A stretch of 23,173 nt of DNA from Rhizomucor pusillus (GCA_900175165.2 FWWN02000677.1:3133-26305); one strand, 5' to 3'. Counted from the first letter of the stretch, positions 1 to 10,304 are shown. Numbers and translations are program-made. The notes: generated by a model from the sequence alone, not told the origin.

Positions 1-665
1 TCCGTAATGCAATAAGGTTGTTTGGTTGAATTTGGTCGAATATTGTAATTATGAAAACGTAAATATTTGCATACATAATTCTCATCTCTGTAGTCAGATG
101 GTACCGGCTTTTCTAGACTTTTCAGGATTTTAAAACATGGTTGTTACTTTTGTATTGTTATTTTAATATCATTGTGATTGATAAGTTGTCACGTGTTTCT
201 TTGATAAAAGGTATCAGGAGACCATACAGTCAGCAATGCCGTCACCAAAATGTCCCAAATGTGAATAAATAGTTCCATCTACTGGAGTACGATGAAGCAA
301 AAGATCCCTTTTGCGTTGCCGATCTAACCAATTTCTTGTGATGCTTTGTTATAAAATAAATCGATAAATGTGCAAATCCACATTGTGGATTAATGCGCCA
401 ACAATTTTTGAAAAACCTGTAGTCCCTGGTGGCGACAATCCGTTTGGGATTGCTTTCCATTTTGGAGCCCTCTCCCAGTTTAAATAAACTTATCATCCGC
501 ACACGCAAGTGTAAGCTTTTCCTTTAGAAATACTTGACACTGCCTGAAAAATGGATCAGCCCTTCATCCGATATTAACCATTGTATCAGCTTCTCCCCAG
601 CTGTGGAGCGCAGTTTCGACGTCAGTGCATACAGAGTCGTAGTCAGTCGCTTGTTCAAACCAAAA
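1..665. other. Left-edge non-coding stretch, presumed promoter and leader of the flavin reductase-like gene
   Basis: No gene is recognisable here. The DNA is AT-rich, and the short open frames on both strands resemble no protein family I know. An ATG at 551 opens a nine-codon frame closed by TAA at 575-577; it could be an upstream ORF if transcription starts before it. The frame of the downstream gene is open from about 534 but holds no ATG before 666. No tRNA box A/box B pair was seen. Confidence 0.5.
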
Positions 666-1682
666 ATGTTCTGGGCAAGCCGTCACTGTCGACGATCGCT
701 ACATGCAAATGGCTTGACGCGAGCAATACGATTTTATCATGATAAGGCACTTCCAGAGCAAGTTCGACTTGTCATGCGAAAACTTCCACAGCCTGTGGTC
801 GTTGTCACCACAGCAGACAAAAATATGCGACGCGGTGTTACTGTGTCTTCCTTTACGCCAATCACTTTGCAACCTGAACCGTTAGTATCATTCTGCGTGC
901 GAGTGCCGTCAAGGGCTTCAGACTTGCTGCATTCAGCTGGCGGAATGGTGATCAATATGCTCTCCCACGACCAGGTGCAGCAGTCAGTCGCGTTTTCTTC
1001 GCCCAACAAGACTGATCAATTCAAAGATATCCCATTTTACGACGATCCATCGACTGGACTCCCCGTACTGATGGGAACTCTTGGCTCTATGCACTGCAAA
1101 GTGCAACAGGTGTTGAAACTAGGCGATCACGAGCTTTGGATTACCCGTGTAGTCAAGGTTGACCAGGGTGTAGGTGGCAAATATGGACGGCGTGAAGAAG
1201 CCCAACCACTGCTATACCACGATCGTCGCTATCGAAGTGTAGGAGAACAAGTGTTCATGAAGGCATTTGAGGATTCAATGGATCCAAAATTATGGACGCA
1301 CAGAGCACATATCAGAATGGCATGGAATTATCTGCGAGAGCTCGGAAAGGAAAAGGCAGAGCCGGTTATCAAGGAGTCCATCCGCAGACATTTCGAAATG
1401 AACCCTTCCAAAAATTTGATATACCACGAAACAATTACGACTTTTTACATTCATCTCGTTGATCTCGCCATAAAGTCATACGATGCAAATACACAGGACG
1501 AAGAGGATTTCTTTGAATTTCTCGAATCGTTTCCCATCCTGACAAGCAGAAATACTATCCACAAGTACTACTCATCAGTGCTGCTCAAGACCGATACAGC
1601 TCGTAAGCAGTTTGTTCCACCAGATCTGAATCCTTTACCTTCCACATTGGAACCCTCCAAGTCAATTTTAGACATAGAATAG
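666..1682 (+). CDS. Mitochondrial-type flavin reductase-like (FMN-binding split barrel) protein, 338 aa
   Basis: This is a single-exon gene. Residues about 1-35 (MFWASRHCRRSLHANG...) carry many Arg/His, Ser and aromatic residues and almost no acids, as in a mitochondrial presequence; import is therefore inferred. Residues about 37-200 match the flavin reductase-like split barrel: a V-R-x-V-M-R-K-L-P-x-P-V-V-V-V-T-T start, the GVTVSSFTPITLQPEPLVSFCV segment that contacts flavin in this family, then NMLSHDQ and the HELWITRVV strand. Such domains bind FMN and reduce it or pass electrons on; the substrate here is unknown. Residues about 205-338 form a mostly helical, charged extension that I cannot assign to a domain. 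The first in-frame ATG (666) was taken as the start because it gives the presequence. The next gene, on the same strand, starts 337 nt downstream. The fold is fairly sure, the enzyme activity is not. Confidence 0.88.
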   Translation: MFWASRHCRRSLHANGLTRAIRFYHDKALPEQVRLVMRKLPQPVVVVTTADKNMRRGVTVSSFTPITLQPEPLVSFCVRVPSRASDLLHSAGGMVINMLSHDQVQQSVAFSSPNKTDQFKDIPFYDDPSTGLPVLMGTLGSMHCKVQQVLKLGDHELWITRVVKVDQGVGGKYGRREEAQPLLYHDRRYRSVGEQVFMKAFEDSMDPKLWTHRAHIRMAWNYLRELGKEKAEPVIKESIRRHFEMNPSKNLIYHETITTFYIHLVDLAIKSYDANTQDEEDFFEFLESFPILTSRNTIHKYYSSVLLKTDTARKQFVPPDLNPLPSTLEPSKSILDIE

Positions 1683-2019
1683 ATAAATTTTTCTGATATA
1701 CATATATCGAGTATAGATATTCTTGTGGGAATAAATAAGCTTGTCAAGATTGCGAATACAAAACGGTATATCCTCGATGTCATCCTCTACGCAATGTTAT
1801 CAAAATCTGTGAGAATAACAGTAACTGTCTACCCTCGGCCATGCACTTTGTATTTATTACACTTGGCGGTTAGCATGAACATATTGTTGACATGCAGTGA
1901 AGAAACAATGCTTGTGTCACATACGGAGGAACAGTTTTGCCGTATTTAAACAATTTCTCGCGCCCACATGGACGCGTGTATAGCTTTCTTCCTCCACTCT
2001 CACTTCCATTTCGTACGCA
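1683..2019. other. Intergenic spacer between flavin reductase-like gene and M28 protease
   Basis: This stretch holds the 3' flank of the first gene and the promoter of the protease. A TATA-like CGTATTTAAAC lies around 1938-1948, about 75 nt before the protease ATG, and a pyrimidine-rich CTTTCTTCCTCCACTCTCAC leader lies just upstream of the start. No gene was seen. Confidence 0.4.
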
Positions 2020-4914
2020 ATGGTGGATCGCCCGGACGTCACTGAGCAGACACCTCTGTTGCAACGTCAGTATCCAGAACCGGCGTCTCGAGCTAGTTTC
2101 GGCGCCACAAAGAGAGCAACAACGCTCGGGTATTTCCTCCTTTTTGGATCCTTAATTCTTCTCTCGATTGTTGCCTATGGCATACGTACTCCACTTCCAC
2201 CGGCTCTTTCTGACACTGCAGCTGTGGCAGCGGATGGGTTTGCCGGCCAGCATGCATACGATGAATATTTATCCAAGTTGACTGAGCCCCACTCTGTCAA
2301 TTCCCGTGGAAACATCATTGTCAAGGATTGGCTCGTTAGTCTAGCAAAGGAGTTCCAGGTCGAGGCCGCAATGAACGGCATTCGAGTCGATGTCGTTGCC
2401 AATGACAGTATATCCGCTATATTCCAGCAAAACTGGTTTAACGATAGTAAAGATTCCCTTTTTTCCTTTGTTTGGACGCATGTCATATGTAGCAGTATTG
2501 ATTCTTGTTACTACAGACGAGCTCCTTTTTGCCGAGTCTCGCAATGTCATGGTCCGAATACACGGATCAAAGTCCAATATCGAGGAAGCGCTTTTAATCA
2601 ATGCTCATTATGGTAAGCTGTCGGGGTAAAAGCATTGATTCGTCGGTCTTATGTAAGAGTTTTTTGGCCTTTGTAGACAGTGTTCCCACCAGTCATGGTG
2701 TCACAGACGATGGTATGGGTGTTGCGGTGGAGCTTGAGCTCTTGCGCTATTTTGTGAAGCATCCTCCACAGAACACAATTATATTCCTGTTCAACAATTT
2801 TGAGGAAGGAGGTCTGGTTGGAGCAAAGCATTTTGTCAAACATTCATGGTTCCCCACAGTCAAGCTCTTCTTCAATCTTGGTACAATAGAGATTATTTGG
2901 ATCAGACGGCATTCTTGCTAATTATAGTTCCGTAGAGGGCGCTGGTGCTGGTGGACGTGCAATACTTTTCCGATGTAGCAGTCTGGAAACTGCTCAGCTG
3001 CTTGCAAAACATGCTCCTCTAGTGCACTCGACTCCTCTTGGCAATGACATGTTCAAACTGCAACTTCTTAAGAGGTAACCCTGTTTTATATATTGACACC
3101 GAGACTTTGCTGACGATTTCAAAAATCAGCGACACCGATTATACGATACTGGAGAAGCTCGGTGTACCCGGTCTGGATATTGCATTTTATAACCCACGTT
3201 CTCATTACCATACTCCGAGAGACACTTTAGAGTATACTACACCCGAGGCGGTGCAGCATATGGGACAGATGGTCCTTGCAGCTGTTCGCGCTGTGGATCA
3301 AGCTGATGGTATCCTCTCCAAGGAGCATGAACGCAAGATGGTCAATTTCGATATTCTTGGTCGCATAATGTATGCCAATGGGTTCCCAGCCGTGAACACG
3401 GTGAATATCTTATCTTTAGTATTCGTGCCGCTCATTGCAGCAGTGTGGACATTCTTTACCTCGGAAAAGAATTTAAAGACGGTTGCTTGTCGTGCAGGAT
3501 TGGTGTTGTACGGGCTCACGACAGCTTTTGTAGCCTTTATTCTTTCGGCATTGTTTGTAATAGCTGCAGCGGCCATTATGATTAAAATTAATCCCAAGGT
3601 AATACCAATACGACCTTTACCAATTTCACTTCGAGACTAATTGGATACTGATACACAGGTCACCTATGGTAATGCATATGCTGTTGGTTTATATATGCTT
3701 GCAGCAGCTATTGCCGGTGTGAATTTTTCTCAGTGGGCATGTTCGCTGATCAAGCCTGTGCGCGAAAAGCTTTCACCGCCAGAGACAAATTTCTACGGTG
3801 TAACAGCTTTCTGGTGGCTCATCGTTGTAGCAGCTACTGCTTTAGGATTTAAACAGATCGGTGTACTCTACTATGCGATTTTCGGTTTCCTTGGGAACGT
3901 ATTGGGCGCAGTCCTTTATCACGCTATTTCCAAGGACAGTAAATTACGCCTGCCGCTAACTGCAATCACGCAGCTGGTTATTCCAATCCTTGTCTTGATC
4001 GACTACACTTTCTTAACTATGGATTCGATGCGCCATGCAACTGCAGATGGAACCCCAGAAGCTGCAGGTACAGTCCTATTTTACTGAGAATGTGTAGCAA
4101 AGTATGAACTTACCAATGCGACCATCATTTAGTGTACGCTCTTGAAGCTGTTACCATCCTGCTTATCGCTTTGCAGTTGCTGCCGTGGATGAATTACGCT
4201 GGTAGTCGTGGGTATTTAGTAACCTTGAGCGTGTCGGTTTTCGTCGTCCTGCTTGCTGTCTGCGCTGTCCTACCACCTTTCACTTCAGGATGGTCTCCCA
4301 ACAAATTGATCTTTAGGCAAGAGTACAATGCTACCCAGCCTCTTTCCACCGTTACAGTGATTGGAGCTGCCGGTGTTCCATCCTCTCTGTATCCGGCTCT
4401 TACGGATGAGGAAGCGAGAACCATCAATTGCGAGCCTTTTAAGAAGTATCAGACTGCATGCCACTACCAAACAGATAAACTCCCGCTTTATGCCCAGAAT
4501 GCGAATGAGATGGATGTAAATATTGTGGGCAAGGAATGCAAGTACAATGTATGTCGTGTAGACGTGTCGATGGCGGCAAAGAACTCTCTGCTATGCCGTG
4601 TCCATTTCGATGCACCTGGATACTCGTCCGACCACATAATCAAGGCCCGAGTGAACGGCTTAGAAACTGAACAGGACACCAAGATCGGCTCGCTTTTGAC
4701 TTACTCTACCAATTATGGAGACCGGATTGACTGGAGTGTCGAGTATTACAACAATGCTACGACTCACGCGGCTATCGGCTGCTTCTACGATGAATGGAGC
4801 AAAGGCGAAATACCCGCGTTCACTCATTTGTTGAACAACATCCACAGAGATACCACACTGTTGCTTCGTGGGCAGGGCCTTGTCTTTGTTAATTTCGCTC
4901 AATTGAATTTATGA
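2020..4914 (+). CDS. PFF1: M28-family vacuolar membrane metalloprotease (Pff1 type), 841 aa, seven exons
   Basis: Exons are 2020-2446, 2517-2612, 2677-2880, 2936-3074, 3130-3598, 3659-4067 and 4133-4914; all phases fit. The product begins with a short cytosolic tail, a membrane span at about residues 36-56, and an M28 domain facing the lumen. Expected zinc and catalytic residues are visible: H173-Y-D175, VTDDG with D185/D186, NNFEEGG with E217/E218, the NLEGAGAGGRA segment with E243, and H316 in SHYHTPRD. Several membrane spans follow (residues about 385-600), then a lumenal C-terminal domain, as in fungal Pff1-type proteases. The family sits in the vacuolar membrane; its substrates are poorly known. 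The HYD/DDG/EEG motifs and the C-terminal multispan part together exclude a plain secreted aminopeptidase. Introns are 55-70 nt. The Asp of HYD is split by intron 2 (TAT G|gtaagc...tag|AC). LST8 begins 135 nt further on. Confidence 0.95.
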
Positions 4915-5049
4915 TCTATTCATATCTGCACATATAAATTATTGTTGTGATAATTGAATAAACTTCATGCTTTCTCGAGTCTTCTGGAGATCAATGAAGC
5001 ATTAGGTCCATCAACCCTGTCTCCGACGACCTCTTTAGCTTTTTGGGTT

Positions 5050-6560
5050 ATGGCGACTGAGCAGAGTCAAGAACAATACTATTCACAGCAACAGCAGCAG
5101 CAGCAACCACTTCAGAACGACAGTCATTCGGTGATTCTCGTTACAGCCGGTTACGACAATACTATTCGATTTTGGGAAGCTCTCAGTGGCATTTGCTCGC
5201 GCACCATTAAGCACCCTGATTCGGTAATTCATGATCGAAAGCGTGGACGGTAGCATTCACGAAAGCTCACACAGTCAAGCCAGCAAGTAAATCGTCTATG
5301 TATATCGCCGGATAAGACAATCCTAGCTGCGGCAGGTAAAGCCCGAGTTGCTGTTGATGCCCTTTCTTTATGCATATCATTCAAAAAAATATGCAGGCAA
5401 CCATTCAGTCCGGTTATATGATATTAACAGCACCAATGAGAACCCTGTAAGCCTTGCGTCAAAAAAGGAATAACTACAGTGATGAAAGCTGACACGTGTG
5501 TATATGATAGTTTGTTGTATTTGGAGATCACACAGGCAACATCACAGCGACTGGATTCCATGGGGAAGGACGATGGATGTTTACTGCGAGTGAAGACGGG
5601 CACTTGAAGATTTGGGATACTAGGTATGCAACATACGTGTAGAATATCGACAGAGCAGCAAAGTCTCACGCACAGATGTCCAAGATCAAAAGCAAATCCG
5701 GTCGCCACGCGGAATTTTGATAACGGGGCAGCTATCAACGATGCCGTGATGCACGCTAACCAAGGCGAACTTATAACCTGCGATCAGAACGGTGCAGTTA
5801 AAATCTGGGATTTGGCAGCGCATGCTTGCACACACGCACTGGCAAGTATTCCCGTGTGACGCGTGGTAGTAGATGAAAGGGAATTTTGACAAGAAAAATC
5901 CAAAAAGGTACCGGAAGAAGGTGTACCAATGCGTTCGGTTACCGTAGCCTCGGATGGATCCATGTTGGTTGCTGCAAATAATAAGGTAAATGATAGAAAA
6001 TGAATGAAAGCTTGTCGTCAATCGCTAACGACCACTCGTATACAGGGAATGTGCTATGTATGGCGCATGTCCAGTACATGCTCTGACGATGCAGATATCG
6101 TGCCTGTAAAAAAGTTCCAAGCACACAACGACTATATCGTTCGCTGTGTACTTAGCCCGGATACCAAGTAAGTTTGACTAGGCCTTTTAGAGCAACGGGC
6201 ATATCAGCTAACATACTTTGCAGACTGTTGGCAACTTGCTCGGCTGACAAGACCGTAAAGATATGGGACACCGAAAAAGACTTTAAACTGGCACTCACGC
6301 TGACTGGTCATCAGCGGTGGGTATGGGACTGTGCATTCTCTGCCGATTCGGCATATCTGGTAACAGGTAAGTCCTATTATCACCACTTTACGCTTTCAAG
6401 GAGATACTGAGAAAAACCGGCTTTGTACGGAACAGCTTCTTCCGATCACGTAGCACGACTTTGGGAGCTTTCTCAAGGAGAAACCATTCGGCAGTACAAT
6501 GGCCATCACAAAGCTGCAGTGTGTGTCGCACTCAATGATCTATCCATCGGTTATTCCTAA
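5050..6560 (+). CDS. LST8: LST8, WD40 subunit of TOR complexes 1 and 2, 340 aa, nine exons
   Basis: Exons are 5050-5223, 5284-5335, 5397-5446, 5511-5623, 5676-5841, 5908-5985, 6046-6167, 6224-6366 and 6436-6560. The joined product follows Lst8 end to end: [163 protein letters not shown]. That makes the usual seven-blade propeller, which binds the TOR kinase domain and is required for TORC1 and TORC2. The ATG at 5050 (context gttATGGCG) was chosen. It adds about 26 residues with a poly-Gln run before the conserved start; an in-frame ATG at 4954 would lengthen this further. Intron 5 begins with GC, not GT. The gene is convergent with PIG-H, 62 nt between stops. Confidence 0.97.
5842..5907 (+). 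other. GC-AG intron in LST8 (intron 5)
   Basis: The coding frame HACTHAL must join [13 protein letters not shown]. The only donor that keeps phase 0 with the acceptor CCAAAAAG (5900-5907) is CTG|GCAAGT at 5842. The nearby GT (5846) leaves phase 1 and would shift the frame. Confidence 0.85.
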
Positions 6561-6622
6561 TTGCAACTTCCTCTTTATCTTTACCCACTTTTGCCTATCC
6601 CATCCTTTCATCATGATGAAAA

Positions 6623-7404
6623 TTATGCACTATTCTGCTTTATTGCATTCAGGCCAGCTGCGTGCGGAAATAGGATAGACCTTGTGCCGTTATAAACTTC
6701 CAACAAGACCGGCCGCAATCGCGGCAACAAATTCTTTGTTTTTCTTCGTGTTTGAGTTGCTTGATCATTTTGGGTGTTGCATGTTGATTACTTACTTGAA
6801 AGACAACTATCATGCGATCTTGTTCTTTCACCAGGATAGCTAGATAAGACTTGATCTGCCACATGGTGATTCCTTCATTGATGATGATATCGTCGATTTT
6901 GTGTCTGTCTATAAACAGCGACTCCCTTCTGCCTAGGAGATAGACTGTTTGTACCTGAACACCAATGTCACGTACAGCCAGGATACTCTCTAGAAATTTA
7001 ATGTTATTCTCAGTTGCCCCCTTTCCCCTCTCTCGTTATCTTTTGGTTTAGACACTTGCCATATTTTACAACATGGTGCTTGATCCAAATCCAAATTAAA
7101 ACGATGAGGATGCAGTATACGTAGAGGAGATATTCGGTGGAATCAAAGTATGGAAGCAGCTAGTTAGAAAAAACCACATTAAGTATTCTTTTCATTCGTA
7201 GTCAGTTAATCGACAGTGTGCATATTGTATGCGAATACTTACCACCAGCCGAAAGAGACCGGAAACCAGCGAAACATAAACGAGATCCGTCCAGTTTAGC
7301 AATGACACGTTGGCGTGGTAAATGTACTCGCGCGCATGTCCACCAGGAAGAATGTGACACGTCAAATTGCCAACAGCATAGCTCGATCGCTCAGTATCGT
7401 CCAT
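6623..7404 (-). CDS. GPI15: PIG-H/Gpi15 subunit of GPI-GlcNAc transferase, 188 aa, four exons
   Basis: Exons (minus strand) are 7404-7243, 7159-7060, 6989-6796 and 6733-6623. Residues about 40-86 hold two hydrophobic segments (LVYVSLVSGLFRLV and YLLYVYCILIVLIWIWI), the membrane hairpin of PIG-H. The conserved domain follows: ESILAVRDIGVQVQTVY, FIDRHKIDDIIINEGIT, YLAILVK, MIVVFQNLLPRL, LLEVYNGTRSILF. PIG-H belongs to the ER-membrane complex that transfers GlcNAc to phosphatidylinositol, the first step of GPI-anchor synthesis. The length equals that of human PIG-H (188 aa). Intron 2 is GC-AG. The start at 7404 opens with MDDTERSSYAVG. A second, out-of-frame ATG lies 7 nt upstream (7411) and closes after six codons, and a TTTTTTGCAG acceptor-like site precedes it, so an upstream leader exon is possible. 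Confidence 0.93.
6990..7059 (-). other. GC-AG intron in PIG-H (intron 2)
   Basis: On the minus strand the join is AAA TAT G|GCAAGTGTC ... TTTCTAG|AG AGT ATC, giving K-Y-E-S-I-L as the family expects. The GT inside GCAAGT would leave phase 2, and no acceptor nearby restores the frame, so a GC donor is required. Confidence 0.85.
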
Positions 7405-7992
7405 GTACCATGGATGGCTGCAAAAAAGGAAAGAGATCTGGTGCATGCACCAGGTACAGAAATCATCAATCAAAAGGATCGGCATTTCATTCATCCACCT
7501 CAGGAAAGTGCGCCGAGTTGGTAAATACAATACATAAAATATCGAGATAGAGAGACAGAACATCCTTTGACCGGGTAGTATGCATTGATACTGTATTGCA
7601 GGACCCAGCTCACTGCCACTATCATCTCGTTTGTTTTCACACAAGTGGATGAGATCAAGCCCGGCTCTCCGCAACTCTCAACATAGATAGATACCTTTTT
7701 CTTTTCGGTTTAGATTGCTTTTGAAGAAAGATCGCAAGTATACATGGAATTTACGGTCAAAAACACAAAGGAATGTACATTTACTACTACTAGTACTTTT
7801 TTCTTTCTCTGCTTGGGAGCATGCTGGGTGTGTAAATGTGCGCGTTTGTGTGTGCATCGTTGTGTTGTGCGTGGGATGATTGTAATGTATTGCGTGATAT
7901 ATTGGACAAGGCATAGTTGCGTATACAAAGGGAAACAAAAATTACAAAAAGTGGCTGCTAACGTCGCTGTGCTGTTGCTGTTTGCGTTGGGG
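7405..7992. other. Spacer between PIG-H start and the Mga2/Spt23-like stop
   Basis: Both flanking genes are on the minus strand, so this holds the 3' flank of one and the promoter of the other. I searched it for the ankyrin repeats and membrane span missing from the Mga2/Spt23-like product and found none in any frame. A GT-rich patch lies near 7825-7875 on the plus strand. No gene was seen. Confidence 0.5.
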
Positions 7993-8096
7993 TTACTGGT
8001 TTTGATGATGCTTCCAAGGGAAGGGAGATGCCATATCCAAATCGGAGGTGCTGTTACTACTGCTGCTACTACAATTGCTGCTGCTGCTGCTGCTGC

Positions 8097-8127
<31 letters not shown>

Positions 8128-10304
8128 ACTGCTGCTGCTATTTTTACTATTGTTACTACATATGCTTCCATGATTGCTAATGCTATTGTTGCTATTGTTG
8201 ATATGCTGTTGATGTTCCCGGTACTGCTGATGGTACGCATTGATATTTGTCGATGACATGGTTGCGTATGCATTGTCGCCCTGAACAATGTTCATTGCAA
8301 CTGTTTTCGCGTCTTGTAATTTTCCAGTCGTTTTCATGCCGACGACTTGTAAAGCAAGTTCCAACAGCGCTTGGTCGTTCACGTCATAGTAAGTAAATAA
8401 TGGAACGTCCTGTCCATCCAAAATTATGGGATGTTCCTTGAAGGAGACGACAACTGGGCCTGGATGAGTCATGGGTGGTAATATGCACACTAGGGTGTTT
8501 GGGCTCCAGTAGACGGTGGTTGCAAGATGCTCGCCAAAAAGACAGGTCAAGCCGCTGTGGAAGCCAGAACCAAGGATGGTGACCTCGGTGCCACCATACG
8601 TTGGACCTTGGGAAGGAACAAGGCGTTCCAGCTGTGGTATGTGAGAACGGACATCGCCATCGGACAGAGGGTGCCGAAAAGGGGGCGCAGCCGCCGTAAA
8701 AAGTGGATTGAACGCTGTTGTTACCTGCTGGTGCTCCGTTGCTGCCAAGATATCTGGTTGTTCTTCACCTGGCGTTGGCAGGCAAGAGTCGAGAATTGAA
8801 GGGAAAGCGGGGCACGTTACGGGATCCATGAATGCTTGAGTTACAACGTCGTCGCAAGCGGAACAAAGCGGTGTGTTTGGCTTGCTTCCTTCGTCAGCTG
8901 CAGAGGAGAAAGAACCTCGCCGGGAGGCCGTGGGCGTTATTGGTGCTGATCTTTTTGAAAATAAGGTACAAGCGCCCTCATCCTGTGAACGCGAGCGTTT
9001 CTTTTGAGTACTCTTGTGATCGTCAGTAATCAAAATAGGCGGAGAATCGCCGATGCCGACAATAGAGCCTTGTGCGTCCCGAAGTTCAAAATGAATGCTG
9101 AGAATAAGATGATTAAGAATATGAAGCCACGTGCATTGACTTGCTAGATACGTACTAGAACCCGATTTTCTCACTGTGGTGCCGGCAGTAGCACGTTATC
9201 CGCGTCGGAAGGATGGCGTCGCCTGAGCTAAAATTGACATACGGTCCACAATTGAAAAGTAGGACGCGCTCCTCTTCGGGTACGTCGTCAATGACAGAGA
9301 GTATGCGTTGCTCTGTTGGTTTGCCAGCATTCTTGGAACGTTCGGCTCGTTTGCGCTACAATTGCGGGTGCGTGTTTGGTTTTCGATAGGCTCACACGAA
9401 TGGCGGTTTTTATTTGTTTCAACTTACCTCTCGCTGTATGCAACCATCGCACATTTTGACACAGTGATCGGGTTTTGAGGCACATACAACTTTGGCATCA
9501 AGATAGAGCAGTTTGGACTCGTCGGATAGCATCATCCGCCCGCCGTCTGCAGATACTTTTTGCACAGTCTTCTTTAATCGTGACCGAGAAAGAAGCCGAT
9601 CTGGCAGTTTAATGTATGGCCAAGATGGCACTTTAGTCCCATCTGCTTTCAACAACTGGATACAAAGCCTAATTTGAGTCTCCACGCGCGATTTTCCCGG
9701 CGCCCCAATCACTCGTATCTGGTAGCCGTTGCTATTGCTAACAGAATTCATGTTACGAAACTGTAATTTACTATGCTCCCCATAAATTATTTTTTGCATA
9801 CCCGCTCTCACAGGTTCGGGACCCCTCAGACGATCTAGATTTACATGTTATGCTTGACAACAAACCAAACGTAAATGTTTGTTCAACATACCTCGCTGGA
9901 GTCTGTGCCTCCACGTCGTAGTCAGCTATCTGGAAAAATGGCTCAATCTCTTGGCCGCTCTAAACGGAATTTAGTAAGATTATTTTTTTTTCTGTTTTCT
10001 CTAACTTGTGCTTACTTGCCTTGGTTTCATACAATTCACTGTTGCTGTGATGTACTTTGATAAGAGCATCGCTGTTGTAAGGAGGAGACATGGGCGACGA
10101 GGGGATGGAAAAACTTTCATGCTCGTTCGCAACAGAGTTGGAAGATGTCGAAGGAGATGGAAAATGCTTGTTTAAACTGGTGTCGTCAATGGAGAGAGCT
10201 TTAGAGGTATGCATGAGGAGGTGTGCCGTATCGATATCTCGGAAGAGAGCGTTGTTGCAACTTCTCTGACTGTGAGAAAGGAGCAAAGATGGTGTAACGG
10301 ACAT
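7993..10304 (-). CDS. SPT23: Mga2/Spt23-like IPT/TIG transcription factor lacking ankyrin repeats and membrane anchor, 666 aa, five exons
   Basis: Exons are 10304-10020, 9959-9892, 9770-9428, 9355-9156 and 9097-7993. The Mga2/Spt23 N-terminal region is clear: NGYQIRVIGAPGKSRVETQI, LYLDAKVVCASKPDHCVKMC, CIQRERKRAERS, VLLFNCGPYVNFSSGDAILP, TRITCYCRHHSEKIGF, SPPILITDDHKS. A basic patch (QKKRSRS, about residue 330) could be a nuclear localisation signal. The IPT/TIG domain spans about 453-536 (PSQGPTYGGTEVTILGSGF), followed by LLELALQVVGMKTTGKLQDA. Yeast Mga2 and Spt23 are ER-anchored sensors of membrane lipids, released by the proteasome to induce fatty-acid desaturase. Here the protein instead ends after an Asn/Ser homopolymer (about 615-650) and PFPWKHHQNQ. 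Intron 1 is GC-AG. The start of exon 3 is the least sure join: GTGAG|A at 9806 or TTAG|C sites near 9735 also keep frame. Confidence 0.82.
8046..8160. repeat. Trinucleotide microsatellite encoding poly-Asn and poly-Ser
   Basis: On the plus strand runs of TGC/CTG change into an unbroken run of TTG/GTT (core about 8076-8127), flanked by imperfect ACT and GCT units. On the minus strand this is read as about 10 Asn preceded and followed by Ser runs, within the last 60 codons of the Mga2/Spt23-like gene. Such tracts gain and lose units by slippage. Confidence 0.9.
9960..10019 (-). other. GC-AG intron in the Mga2/Spt23-like gene (intron 1)
   Basis: Minus strand: GAA ACC AAG|GCAAGTAAG ... CCGTTTAG|AGC GGC CAA. 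The next exon is open only in phase 0 (the other two phases hit stops), so the donor must be GC. The GT four bases further in leaves phase 1 and fails. This join rests on a poorly conserved part of the protein, so it is less certain than the other two GC-AG introns. Confidence 0.65.

Noticed and set aside
242..508. Minus-strand 88-codon open frame at the left edge
   Set aside because: No similarity to a known family, no supporting splice sites, and composition like the surrounding spacer.
7744..8256. Long plus-strand open frame (170 codons) over the microsatellite
   Set aside because: It is antisense to the Mga2/Spt23-like coding exon, and its Ala/Val runs come only from reading the trinucleotide repeat in another frame.
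9771..9891. CTAG acceptor near 9832 as the start of Mga2/Spt23-like exon 3
   Set aside because: The site looks strong but leaves the wrong phase with the preceding exon, so the chosen start at 9770 (or the GTGAG site at 9806) was preferred.
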